Assembly (NCBI GenBank): GCA_903921725.1
Contig: CAIXRA010000076.1
Span: 43,265 to 107,264 of the forward strand
Reading direction: 5' to 3'
Source: an uncultured Lentisphaerota bacterium
GTDB taxonomy: Bacteria; Verrucomicrobiota; Lentisphaeria; Oligosphaerales; CAITYL01
Length of the DNA stretch: 64,000 nt
Shown here: piece after piece, positions 7,541-15,677 of the stretch
Layout of the letters: every line of letters starts with the position of its first letter
How positions within the stretch are numbered: the stretch's first letter is position 1
The notes under the pieces: model-generated
What the model saw: only the letters and a program-made list of their open reading frames with translations
The model's database searches: none
Told to the model about the DNA's origin: nothing
Made by a program: the position numbers and the translations under genes

Positions 7541-10500
7541 ATGAAAAAAATCCTCAAGGCCAGCCTCCCCGCCGCCGCAATCTTGGCTGTGCTGTCCGTT
7601 GCCGCCTATTTTATCGTCGGAAGCTCCTGGTTCGTGAAGGGGCAGCTGCTGCCGCGCGTCTCCACGGTGCTCGGCATGCCGGTCACGGTGGAAACCGTCT
7701 CCTTCTCTCCGCTCTCGCGTTTGGAGATGACGGGGCTGCGCGTCGGCGGCGGGGACGCACCCTTGGCCGAAGTGAAGACGCTGCGTGTCCGCTACAGCGC
7801 CCTGGCCGCCGTTTTTGGCGGCATGGTCTCCGTCTCGGAACTGTTCGTGGACGGTGCCAAGATCCGGGTCGTCCAGAAGCCGGATGGTTCCTGGAGCCTG
7901 CCGCAGCCGCCCAAATCCGCCGCGGCGGAAAAACCGAAACCGGCGGCGGTCCCCGCGAAGCAGAAGGCGCTCAAGCTCGACATCCGCAACGTCCGCATCG
8001 CCGACGCCGAGTTCACTTTTGACCAGAAGACGCCATTGCCCGCCACCATCCGGCTCCGCAGCGTCAACCTCGCCGTCCCGGTCGTCCACCAGGGAGAAAC
8101 GCTCGACCTCGGCTTTACCATGCTGGCAAGCGTCATGCGCAACAACGAGACGCTGGCCGAGCGGATGCCCGTCACCGCGCTCCTCACCTTTGTCCCGCCC
8201 GCGGAAATCGGCCAGTTGCCGCGCGACCTGCGCCTCCAGCTCCGCGCCGGCGACGCCGTCGCCCCGGCCGCCGCCGAGGCCAAGCCGAAACCGCTGGCCG
8301 ATGCCCAGGCGCGCCTCTTCGCCGGGATGCCCGGCCTGGACAAGACCTTTGCGGAGTTCGCAAAACTGCCGCCCTCCGGCGGCGCCGTCACCGCCACCGT
8401 CGCGTTCGCCACCACGGACGCCGGCAGTCAGTGCAGCGTCGAACTCTCCGGCACGTTCGCCAAAAACGCCGCCCAGCCGGAATTCCATCTCCAGGTTTCC
8501 GGACATTCCGGAGCGGGCACCCAAACCTTCCCGATGGCGCTGACAATCCGCGCCGAGATCGCCCCCGCCGCCGGCACGTTGCGCGCGCTCTCCGGACTGC
8601 CTCTGACGCCGTTCACCGGCGCCTACGCCGGCGACGTCACGGTGGCGGCCGGGAACAAGATTTCCGCCACGGGCGACTTCAAGCTCGACGGCCTGGGGCT
8701 GGCGGACGGCAAGGGCGCAAAACTGCCCCCGCTCAGCATCGCCGTGCGGCACGCCGTCACGGTCGACCCCGCCGCCGGTTCCGCCACGGTCGCCAAGCTC
8801 GAGGGCTCCGTCGTCCAGAACGGCCGCGAGATCGCCTCCATGACCCTTTCCGAGCCGGCGGTCATCGCCTGGAGCGGTGGAAAATCCCCGGCCGCTTCCC
8901 CCGCGCGGCTCCGCATCGCCACGCACGACTTCGATCTTGCGACGGTGGCACCCTTCCTGCCGCCCAAACTCCCCGTCACCCCCCTCGGCGGCACCATCAA
9001 CTCCGCGCTTGACGTGACCGTCGAGAACCGGGGTTCCTCCATCACCTTCAACGGTCAGGCGTCCGGAACCGGCATCCGCCTGCGACACGGCGCGAGAGAG
9101 ATCCCCGCCTACTCCTTCCGCAACCAGGCCAACGGCAGCCTGGTCAACTTCTCGCGCCTCACGCTGGAGATGCACCCGTCCGTCGCCGTTGAAAACGTTA
9201 CAGCCCTCCAGCTCAACCTGACGCTCACCGCCGACCTGGCGACGCGGGACACCGACCTGACCGCCGAGATCCCGCTCGCCAGCGAACGCCTTCTCGCCTT
9301 CCTGCCGAAGGACATGACCCGCCAGGTCACGGCGCTCAAGCTTCAAGGAAACCTCAAGGCCGCGGCCCGCAACCAGTTCCGCAGCATCACCGCCTCCGGT
9401 GAACTCAGCGTCCCGCAGATCGAAGTGCGGCTCGCGGACGGCACTCCGCTGCCCGCCGCGCAGGCCGCCGCCGCGTTCGCCGCCTCCGCCGACCTGACGA
9501 AATCAACGGGCCGTCTTGAAAAACTTGAGCTGTCGGTTAAACAGTCCGGCCGCCCCGTCGTCACCGCCGAACTTTCCGCGCCGATGGCGCTTTCTTGGGC
9601 CGGTGCCGCCACTCCGGAGGACGCCGAGCTGCGGTTGACCGTGGACGCGCTGGACCTGACGGTGGTCAAGCCGTTCCTGCCGCCCGCCGCGCCGCACCCG
9701 GAATCCGGCACGCTGTCCGCCAGGATCACCGGAAAAATGGCGGAGAAGGGCACCGCCTTCCAGGCGACCGGAAACTGGTCCGTGCAGGAACTCCGCCTGG
9801 CCTCCGACCAGACCGCCGCCACCGCCAAGGGCACGCTGGACGCACTGTTCCTGCCCGCGCCCGGCGAACTCCGCATCAAGTCCTGCACGTTCAAGGCCGA
9901 ACAGGGCAACACCCCGCTGGCCGATGCCGCGCTGACTGGCGTCGCCTTCCTGCCGCCGTTCGCGGACCGCCCGATGCTGCTCTCCGTCACCGGCGGCACC
10001 CTGAACCTGACTGCCATGAAGGCGCTGTTGGAAAAGCCGGGCGCCAAAGCTGCGGCGGATGAAACCGCACCCGTGGATACCGCGCCCGCCGTGGAGCCGG
10101 GGCCGCAGGATATGAAAGGGTTGCGCGCCACCGTCACCATCGACCTGAAAAACATCGTCTACGGCGAAATCGCCGCCTGTGACATCCTCGCCACGCTGGA
10201 AGTGAAGGCGAACACCGTCACCGTCAAGCCGTCCACGCTCACGCTCAACGGCGCGCCGGTCTCGTTCCAGGGGCGCGCCGACCTTGGCGCCTCGCCGTGG
10301 AAATACGACGGCGTCTCCATGAAACTCGATAAGCTCGCCCTCGCCCCGTTCATCGGCACCTTCGCGCCGAAGTTGAAGGACCAGATGGCGGGCGAAGTGA
10401 AGTCGCTGGCGCTTTCCGCTTCCGGGTCCGGCGTCACCCCGGCCAGCCTGGCCCGGACATGCACCGCCTCGTGCGACCTTTCCATGACCGGCGTCAAGCT

Positions 10501-11170
10501 CGACAACCTGCCCGTGCTTGTCGAGGCGGCCGACTCTGCCGACATCCCCGAGCTGAAAACCGTCCAGTTCGACACCGTCCACGTAAAATTCGCCGGCACC
10601 GGCCTGATGACGATTGAGGAAATCAAGGCGTCCGGCCCCTCCCTCAGCATTGACGTCACCGGCGCCTTCCGCGCGGACAAGTGGCTGGAAAAGATCAACA
10701 TCATCCCCGCCGTCGCCGGCGATCTGGAAGCCCGGATCCGCACCTCCTCCACGCTCAACGTGCTTCTGTGCGCAAGGAACGGCGGCTACGCGGGCTTCCT
10801 AATCCCCGTCGTGCTACCCACCGGTTATGCCAACCAGATCTCCGCCAGCAAAATTGTGAAAACACTCCTGAAGGAGGCAGGCAAGCGCGCCGCCACGAAC
10901 ATCGCAACCGGGGCGCTCGAATCGTTGGGCAAGGGCGAGAAGATCAGCGGAAAGAAACTCCTCCAGGGGCTTTTGGGTGGCGGCTCCACCACGGACACGC
11001 AGCCGCCAGCGAATCAGGGCGGAACCACCACCCCCGCGCAGCAACTCCAGCCCCAGACGCCCGCGACGCCCCTGGACCCGCAGCAGCCGGTGCCGCCGAA
11101 AAAGAAAAAGAAGAAGGCGCTCGACATCTTGGGCGACGTACTGAACAACCAACTCGACCCGAAAAAATGA
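7541..11170 (+). CDS. AsmA-family envelope protein
   Basis: The product has 1209 residues. An N-terminal span (about 7-27) is followed by a very long repetitive beta-strand protein with the AsmA-type opening FVKGQLLPRVSTVLGMPVTVETVSFSPLSRLEMTGLRV. The conserved AsmA-like C-terminal portion has FDTVHVKFAGTGLMTIEEIKASGPSLSIDVTGAFR and TGYANQISASKIVKTLLKEAGKRA. Such proteins form beta-groove bridges across the periplasm and are implicated in lipid traffic to the outer membrane. The tail is rich in Q, P and T and has seven consecutive lysines near the end. ATG has GAAGGAG 10 bases upstream. No operon partner lies upstream, and the kinase gene 93 bases downstream has its own promoter candidate. 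Confidence 0.85.
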   Translation: MKKILKASLPAAAILAVLSVAAYFIVGSSWFVKGQLLPRVSTVLGMPVTVETVSFSPLSRLEMTGLRVGGGDAPLAEVKTLRVRYSALAAVFGGMVSVSELFVDGAKIRVVQKPDGSWSLPQPPKSAAAEKPKPAAVPAKQKALKLDIRNVRIADAEFTFDQKTPLPATIRLRSVNLAVPVVHQGETLDLGFTMLASVMRNNETLAERMPVTALLTFVPPAEIGQLPRDLRLQLRAGDAVAPAAAEAKPKPLADAQARLFAGMPGLDKTFAEFAKLPPSGGAVTATVAFATTDAGSQCSVELSGTFAKNAAQPEFHLQVSGHSGAGTQTFPMALTIRAEIAPAAGTLRALSGLPLTPFTGAYAGDVTVAAGNKISATGDFKLDGLGLADGKGAKLPPLSIAVRHAVTVDPAAGSATVAKLEGSVVQNGREIASMTLSEPAVIAWSGGKSPAASPARLRIATHDFDLATVAPFLPPKLPVTPLGGTINSALDVTVENRGSSITFNGQASGTGIRLRHGAREIPAYSFRNQANGSLVNFSRLTLEMHPSVAVENVTALQLNLTLTADLATRDTDLTAEIPLASERLLAFLPKDMTRQVTALKLQGNLKAAARNQFRSITASGELSVPQIEVRLADGTPLPAAQAAAAFAASADLTKSTGRLEKLELSVKQSGRPVVTAELSAPMALSWAGAATPEDAELRLTVDALDLTVVKPFLPPAAPHPESGTLSARITGKMAEKGTAFQATGNWSVQELRLASDQTAATAKGTLDALFLPAPGELRIKSCTFKAEQGNTPLADAALTGVAFLPPFADRPMLLSVTGGTLNLTAMKALLEKPGAKAAADETAPVDTAPAVEPGPQDMKGLRATVTIDLKNIVYGEIAACDILATLEVKANTVTVKPSTLTLNGAPVSFQGRADLGASPWKYDGVSMKLDKLALAPFIGTFAPKLKDQMAGEVKSLALSASGSGVTPASLARTCTASCDLSMTGVKLDNLPVLVEAADSADIPELKTVQFDTVHVKFAGTGLMTIEEIKASGPSLSIDVTGAFRADKWLEKINIIPAVAGDLEARIRTSSTLNVLLCARNGGYAGFLIPVVLPTGYANQISASKIVKTLLKEAGKRAATNIATGALESLGKGEKISGKKLLQGLLGGGSTTDTQPPANQGGTTTPAQQLQPQTPATPLDPQQPVPPKKKKKKALDILGDVLNNQLDPKK

Positions 11171-11207
11171 TGCATCTTCTTCATGCGACCGAATCTTTTA
11201 CCACGTC

Positions 11208-11235
11208 TTGACAAGCATGCGGGCGGCGGTAATGT
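11208..11235 (+). promoter_or_regulatory. candidate sigma70-type promoter of the hybrid kinase gene
   Basis: A consensus -35 TTGACA (11208-11213) is followed by a 16-base spacer and TAATGT (11230-11235). The -10 is weak. It would give a leader of about 20-25 bases before the ATG at 11264, which has GGAG at 11254-11257. Confidence 0.4.
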
Positions 11236-11263
11236 ACTCCCGAATCACTCCCTGGAGTGCGTA

Positions 11264-14029
11264 ATGAGCAAGCCGGTCATCATCTGCGTGGACGATGAAA
11301 AACTCGTCACTGAAAGCCTGCGGGACACGCTCGCGGTTGCCTTCGTGAACGACTACGTAGTTGAATGTGCAGAAAGCGGCAAAGACGCTCTGGCGCTGGC
11401 GTTGCGCCTCCTGGCGGGGGGCACGGATATCCCCGTCGTCATTTCGGACTACGCCATGCCCGAAATGAAGGGTGACGAACTATTCCGGCATCTCCACGCC
11501 GTCTCGCCGCGGACGCTCAAGATCATGCTGACCGGACGGGCCGGCATCGAAGGAATCGCCGGGGTTCTCAACGACGGCGGCCTTCACCGCTGCATCACCA
11601 AACCGTGGGACAGCGCACAGCTGGTGGCTTTCGTCCGCCAAGCCGCTCACGAGTATTTCCGAAAAAAACAGGAGGAGGAGCGAAACCTCGCCATCCTGAA
11701 CGCCATTCCGGACCTGATGTTCCTCATCGGCCGCAACGGGGCATTCCTCGACTGCCGCTGCCCACCCTCCGCCCAGGACCAGCTCTTCCTCCCGCGGGAA
11801 CAATTCATCGGCCGCCTCTTCGACGATGTGCTGCCGCCGCGGCTCGCCGCCTTGCTCCGGGAAAAGCTTGACGCCGTGGAGGCGGACGGACAGGCGGGGC
11901 GGTTCGACTACAGCATTCCCATCGGCGGGGTGGAACGGCTTTTCGAGGCGCGGCTGACCCGATGCGGGCAGGATGCCTTCCTTTTGCTGGCGCGCGATAT
12001 CACCGGGCACCGGCGGGCGGAAGATGCCGTCCGGCGGCAGATGCAGTTCGACGCGCTCATCAACAAGCTGCTGGCGCGTTTTGCCGGCTGCCGCGGGAGC
12101 GAGATTGACAACCACATCCACATCGGCATGGCGGAGCTGGGCGTCTTCATGGAAGCCGACACCGTGCTGGTGCTGCAGCCTTCCTCAAGCCGTGATTCAT
12201 GGAAGACCGCCTATGCCTGGACGGCGGCGGACGGCGGTTTTGCGGAGGCGGAAGCCGGGCTTCTTCCACTGGACGCGCAATGCCTGCTGGCGGGCGGCAC
12301 GGTCGCATCCAACCCGCCGGCCGATGCGGGGGAGGATGCCCGCGCCCGGCTGGCGATTCCGTTCCGCGGCCTGGGCGGCCAGATCATCGGCTGCATCGAT
12401 CTCCACTCGCCGTCGCGCCGGGAAGATTGGACGGGGGAAGAAATCCGCCAGTTGAAGATAACGTGCGACGCCGTCGCCAACGCGCTGGAACGCAAGTGGG
12501 CCGAAGAGGAGATCCACTGCCTGTTGAGCGCCATCGAACAGGTGCCGGACAGCATCCTCATCACCGACACCGACGGCGTCATCGAGTACGTCAACCCCGG
12601 CTTTGAGCGCATCTCCGGCTACTCCCGCAACGAAGTCGTCGGCCAGACACCTCGGATGCTCAAAAGCGGCAGGCACGAAAACGACTTCTACCGCGAGATG
12701 TGGGGCCGGATCAGCCGCGGCGACCCCTGGCACGGCATCGTCACCAACCGGAAGAAGGACGGCACGCTCTACACGGAGGACACCGTCATCACCCCCGTGC
12801 GCGACAAGGCGGGCGAGGTCACGAACTTCATCGCCGTCCGGCGCGACATCACGCGCGAGCAGGAAGCCGAGGACCGCTACCGCCAGGCGCAGAAGCTCGA
12901 AAGCGTCGGCCGGCTGGCCGGCGGCATCGCCCACGACTTCAACAACATCTTGATGGTCATCACGGGAAATCTCGACATGGTCCTCCATTCGCTGCCGCCC
13001 GGACACGCCATGGCCGCGGAGCTTGAAAGCAGCCGGAAGGCGGCGGAACGGGCGGCGACCCTGACCCGCCAACTCCTGATCTTTGCCCGGCGCCAGATTG
13101 TCGAACCCCGCATCTTCGACCCCGGCGAGCTTGTCGCCAACCTCGGCAAGATGCTCCAGCGGCTCATCGGCGAGGACATCATGCTCAAGCTGGACGTCAC
13201 CGCCGACACCGGTAAGATCAAGGCGGATCCCGGCCAGCTCGAACAGGTCATCGTCAACATGGCCGTCAACGCCCGCGACGCCATGCCGGAAGGCGGTACC
13301 CTCACCATCTCCACCACCTGTGAAATGGTGGATGGACGGAACGATGAACAGTTCGTCAATCTCGCCCCCGGACGGTACATCCGGATCAGCGTCCAGGACA
13401 CCGGAACGGGGATGGAGGAGGAGGTCCAGCAGCACATCTTCGAGCCGTTCTTCACCACCAAGCCACCCGGCAGCGGAACAGGGCTCGGCTTGGCGACCAG
13501 CTTCGGCATCATCCGCCAGAACAGCGGCCACATCCTCTTCGACAGCACTCCAGGAAGCGGCACAACCTTCCACATTTACCTGCCGCTGGCCGGCAGCGGG
13601 GCCTCCTCCACGCAGTTTCTCCGCGACCTCCAGGCTGCCGCTCCGAAGGGGTCGGAAACGCTCCTTCTGGTCGAGGACGATCCGCATGTGCGACAGACTG
13701 TCGCGCGGATGCTCAAAAATCATGACTACAACGTGCTGGAGGCCAACGGCGGCGTCGATGCCATTGCATTGGCGCGCCAGCACCGGAACAGCATCAGCCT
13801 CCTGGTCACCGATGTCGTGATGCCCGAAATGAACGGCACGGAACTGGCCGACGTGCTGCTCGGAATCTGCCCGGGAATCAGAATCCTCTTCATCTCCGGC
13901 TACGTCCAAACCCACACCGTCGTGCAGCAGGCCGTCAACCAGTCCGGCGCGCAGTTCCTCCAGAAACCGTTCGCCTCGGACGACCTGGCACGGAAAGTGC
14001 GCGGAATCCTCGACAGCGCCCCGGCATGA
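11264..14029 (+). CDS. REC-PAS-GAF-PAS hybrid histidine kinase-REC
   Basis: The protein has 921 residues and no membrane segment. Domains in order: an N-terminal receiver (about 4-130) with phospho-acceptor in VVISDYAMPEMKG and KPW; a PAS-like region (about 135-255); GAF (about 265-420); PAS (about 425-545, SILITDTDGVIEYVNPGFERISGYS and a PAC segment); HisKA with GGIAHDFNN (His about 557); HATPase with NARDAMPEGG, DTGTGM and GTGLGLAT; and a C-terminal receiver (about 805-920) with LLVTDVVMPEMNG. It should take input from a cognate kinase at the first receiver, sense a ligand in the cytoplasm, and relay phosphate. No DNA-binding partner is adjacent, so the output is unknown. Confidence 0.9.
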   Translation: MSKPVIICVDDEKLVTESLRDTLAVAFVNDYVVECAESGKDALALALRLLAGGTDIPVVISDYAMPEMKGDELFRHLHAVSPRTLKIMLTGRAGIEGIAGVLNDGGLHRCITKPWDSAQLVAFVRQAAHEYFRKKQEEERNLAILNAIPDLMFLIGRNGAFLDCRCPPSAQDQLFLPREQFIGRLFDDVLPPRLAALLREKLDAVEADGQAGRFDYSIPIGGVERLFEARLTRCGQDAFLLLARDITGHRRAEDAVRRQMQFDALINKLLARFAGCRGSEIDNHIHIGMAELGVFMEADTVLVLQPSSSRDSWKTAYAWTAADGGFAEAEAGLLPLDAQCLLAGGTVASNPPADAGEDARARLAIPFRGLGGQIIGCIDLHSPSRREDWTGEEIRQLKITCDAVANALERKWAEEEIHCLLSAIEQVPDSILITDTDGVIEYVNPGFERISGYSRNEVVGQTPRMLKSGRHENDFYREMWGRISRGDPWHGIVTNRKKDGTLYTEDTVITPVRDKAGEVTNFIAVRRDITREQEAEDRYRQAQKLESVGRLAGGIAHDFNNILMVITGNLDMVLHSLPPGHAMAAELESSRKAAERAATLTRQLLIFARRQIVEPRIFDPGELVANLGKMLQRLIGEDIMLKLDVTADTGKIKADPGQLEQVIVNMAVNARDAMPEGGTLTISTTCEMVDGRNDEQFVNLAPGRYIRISVQDTGTGMEEEVQQHIFEPFFTTKPPGSGTGLGLATSFGIIRQNSGHILFDSTPGSGTTFHIYLPLAGSGASSTQFLRDLQAAAPKGSETLLLVEDDPHVRQTVARMLKNHDYNVLEANGGVDAIALARQHRNSISLLVTDVVMPEMNGTELADVLLGICPGIRILFISGYVQTHTVVQQAVNQSGAQFLQKPFASDDLARKVRGILDSAPA

Positions 14030-14076
14030 CCCCGCCACCCGCCGTTCGCCGCCAATGCCAAACGCGCGATTCATGC

Positions 14077-14125
14077 CAAGGTGGTTGTGCGGTTTGACGT
14101 GAATGCCGGATATTGAAACATGAGC
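14077..14125. repeat. word tract related to 3112-3151
   Basis: CAAGGTGGTTGT (14077-14088) is followed by degenerate TTTGACGTGAATG and ATTGAAACATGAGCG words. The tract lies in the 115-base gap between the convergent kinase and metallopeptidase genes. Confidence 0.45.
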
Positions 14126-14144
14126 GCGCCCGACCCGATCCGGC

Positions 14145-14921
14145 CTACTCCTCCGCCCAGGGCGGCATGTGGCGCGAGGCGTGATGCAGTTTCCGGCGGA
14201 TGCCGAGCGCATACGGCTCCCGCCGTTCCACCTCGTCCCAGAAGCGCTCCGAATGATCCAGGTGCAGCGTGTGGCAGAGCTCGTGGACCATGACGTAGCG
14301 CACCTGCACCGCCGGCAGGAACAACAGCTTCGCGTTCAGACAGATCCGGCCGGCCGGCGAACAACTCCCCCAGCGGCTCGCCATCAGGCGGACGGTTACA
14401 TTTCCTAATTGGGATTTTCGATTTCCTGTTTTGTCCGGGGTGAGGCCGCACTCCGCGGCCACGCGCGCCAGCCACGGCGGCAGCACCGCCTTTGCGCACT
14501 CGAGAAGCCAGCGCCGCAGCGCGAGCCGTGCGGAGTCCGCATCGTCCGCGAACAGCCGGAGCGTCCGGGTCGCGGCGTCCGTTTCCCAGCCGGCGCGGCC
14601 GTGGCGGAGTCCGCACCGCTCGACGCGCCACGATTCCTCCAGCGCGCGGAATTCGACCGTCTCCGGAAGTTCCGCCGCCGTCTCCGGCCGCATCGCCGCC
14701 AGCCGCATCCCGATCTTCACCCAGGCCGCCTCGACCCAAGCCTGTTTCTCGCGCACAAACCCGCGCGCCGACTCCGGCTTCACCCGCGCCGGCAACACCA
14801 GCACCACGCCCTCCTGCGGCGAAACCTCCAGCCGCACCCGCCGTGCCCGGTGGCTGACGCGCACCGTGTACAGCGGCAGTCCGTCCGCATCCCGCGGAAG
14901 CTGGCCGGAAACAAGCGTCAT
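14145..14921 (-). CDS. YgjP-like (DUF45/WLM-type) zinc metallopeptidase
   Basis: The 258-residue protein has the zinc-binding motif HELCHTLHLDHSERFW with the family context VRLMASRWGSCSPAGRICLNAKLLF, typical of YgjP/DUF45 proteins. It is cytoplasmic, with no signal peptide. The physiological substrate of the family is not settled. Its start ATG overlaps the stop of the preceding gene (ATGA at 14918-14921), so the two are translationally coupled. Residues around GNRKSQLGN, just before the VRLMASRWGS strand, are encoded by a GATTTTCGATTTCC-type DNA word that looks like an in-frame insertion. Confidence 0.85.
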   Translation of the reverse strand: MTLVSGQLPRDADGLPLYTVRVSHRARRVRLEVSPQEGVVLVLPARVKPESARGFVREKQAWVEAAWVKIGMRLAAMRPETAAELPETVEFRALEESWRVERCGLRHGRAGWETDAATRTLRLFADDADSARLALRRWLLECAKAVLPPWLARVAAECGLTPDKTGNRKSQLGNVTVRLMASRWGSCSPAGRICLNAKLLFLPAVQVRYVMVHELCHTLHLDHSERFWDEVERREPYALGIRRKLHHASRHMPPWAEE

Positions 14922-15643
14922 GGCGCCCCCGACGATTCTTTTGTCAGGTCATCGGCAGTGAGAAGCTTGCCGTTCTGGTAATGGCAACGCTCGGTCAGTG
15001 TTCCGTCCCATGGATTCCACCGCTCATCAAGGCCGTGCCGGACAAGCTTGCCGCCGGCATCCGTGTAGGCGTGGAAACGCCACATCGGCCGCCCGTCGGG
15101 GAAAAAGAAGGTATAGCAGGCGGTCCCGCCGCCGGCGGCTTCAATTTTCGGCATCTCCAGCGTGGCCAATGCGGCAAGCGTGCGCTCCCATTTTTCCAGA
15201 TCATTCCTGACAAGCGACAACTGTTGGACATAATCAATGGCACCAGAATCTGCGTTGGCATACCGCCATAGCGCCAAAAGGTGCCGGGCCATCCGTTCCC
15301 GCAGCGCGGGCGATGCCTCCACTGCACGCCAAAAGTCCGCCATTCCATGGATTTGGGCACAGGCGCCGCTGAATGTGTAGATCACGCACATCCCGGGCGT
15401 GGTAATGCCAACCGTCCGCCATTCCGGATTGGCATTCCGGAGATAGTCGGCCGGAAGCGCGTCCGTCACCGGACTGTTTTCCGTCCGGCGGTACACCGGG
15501 CAGAAAAGCAGGCAGAGGGAATTACGTATTCTGCCGGTGGAAATGTCCACTTCGATGCGCCGGCAGTTGGCCGTCGGCAAGACGCCCTGCACGACCAGCA
15601 GAAGGACGACGACCGCAAGCAGTGCAACGCCGGCACGTTTCAT
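14918..15643 (-). CDS. membrane-anchored or exported protein, unknown
   Basis: The 241-residue protein starts with an uncleaved or signal-type segment (residues 4-23, very hydrophobic). The mature region has several cysteines, a helical middle and a C-terminal part with YTFFFPDGRPMWRFHAYTDAGGKLVRHGLD that could form beta-hairpins like MORN/toxin-antitoxin YwqK repeats. That comparison is a guess. ATG is supported by GGAGG 8 bases upstream. It lies between the metal ATPase (34-base gap) and the metallopeptidase (4-base overlap) and is likely in the same operon. Confidence 0.7.
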   Translation of the reverse strand: MKRAGVALLAVVVLLLVVQGVLPTANCRRIEVDISTGRIRNSLCLLFCPVYRRTENSPVTDALPADYLRNANPEWRTVGITTPGMCVIYTFSGACAQIHGMADFWRAVEASPALRERMARHLLALWRYANADSGAIDYVQQLSLVRNDLEKWERTLAALATLEMPKIEAAGGGTACYTFFFPDGRPMWRFHAYTDAGGKLVRHGLDERWNPWDGTLTERCHYQNGKLLTADDLTKESSGAP

Positions 15644-15677
15644 GTCCCGTTCCTCCTGCCTGCCGCCCGCCGCCGGC

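Noticed and set aside
7460..9346. Long minus-strand frame (628 codons) opposite the AsmA-like gene
   Set aside because: It is antisense to a well-supported gene, is very rich in G, R and D as expected of a high-GC shadow, and has no recognisable domain or Shine-Dalgarno.
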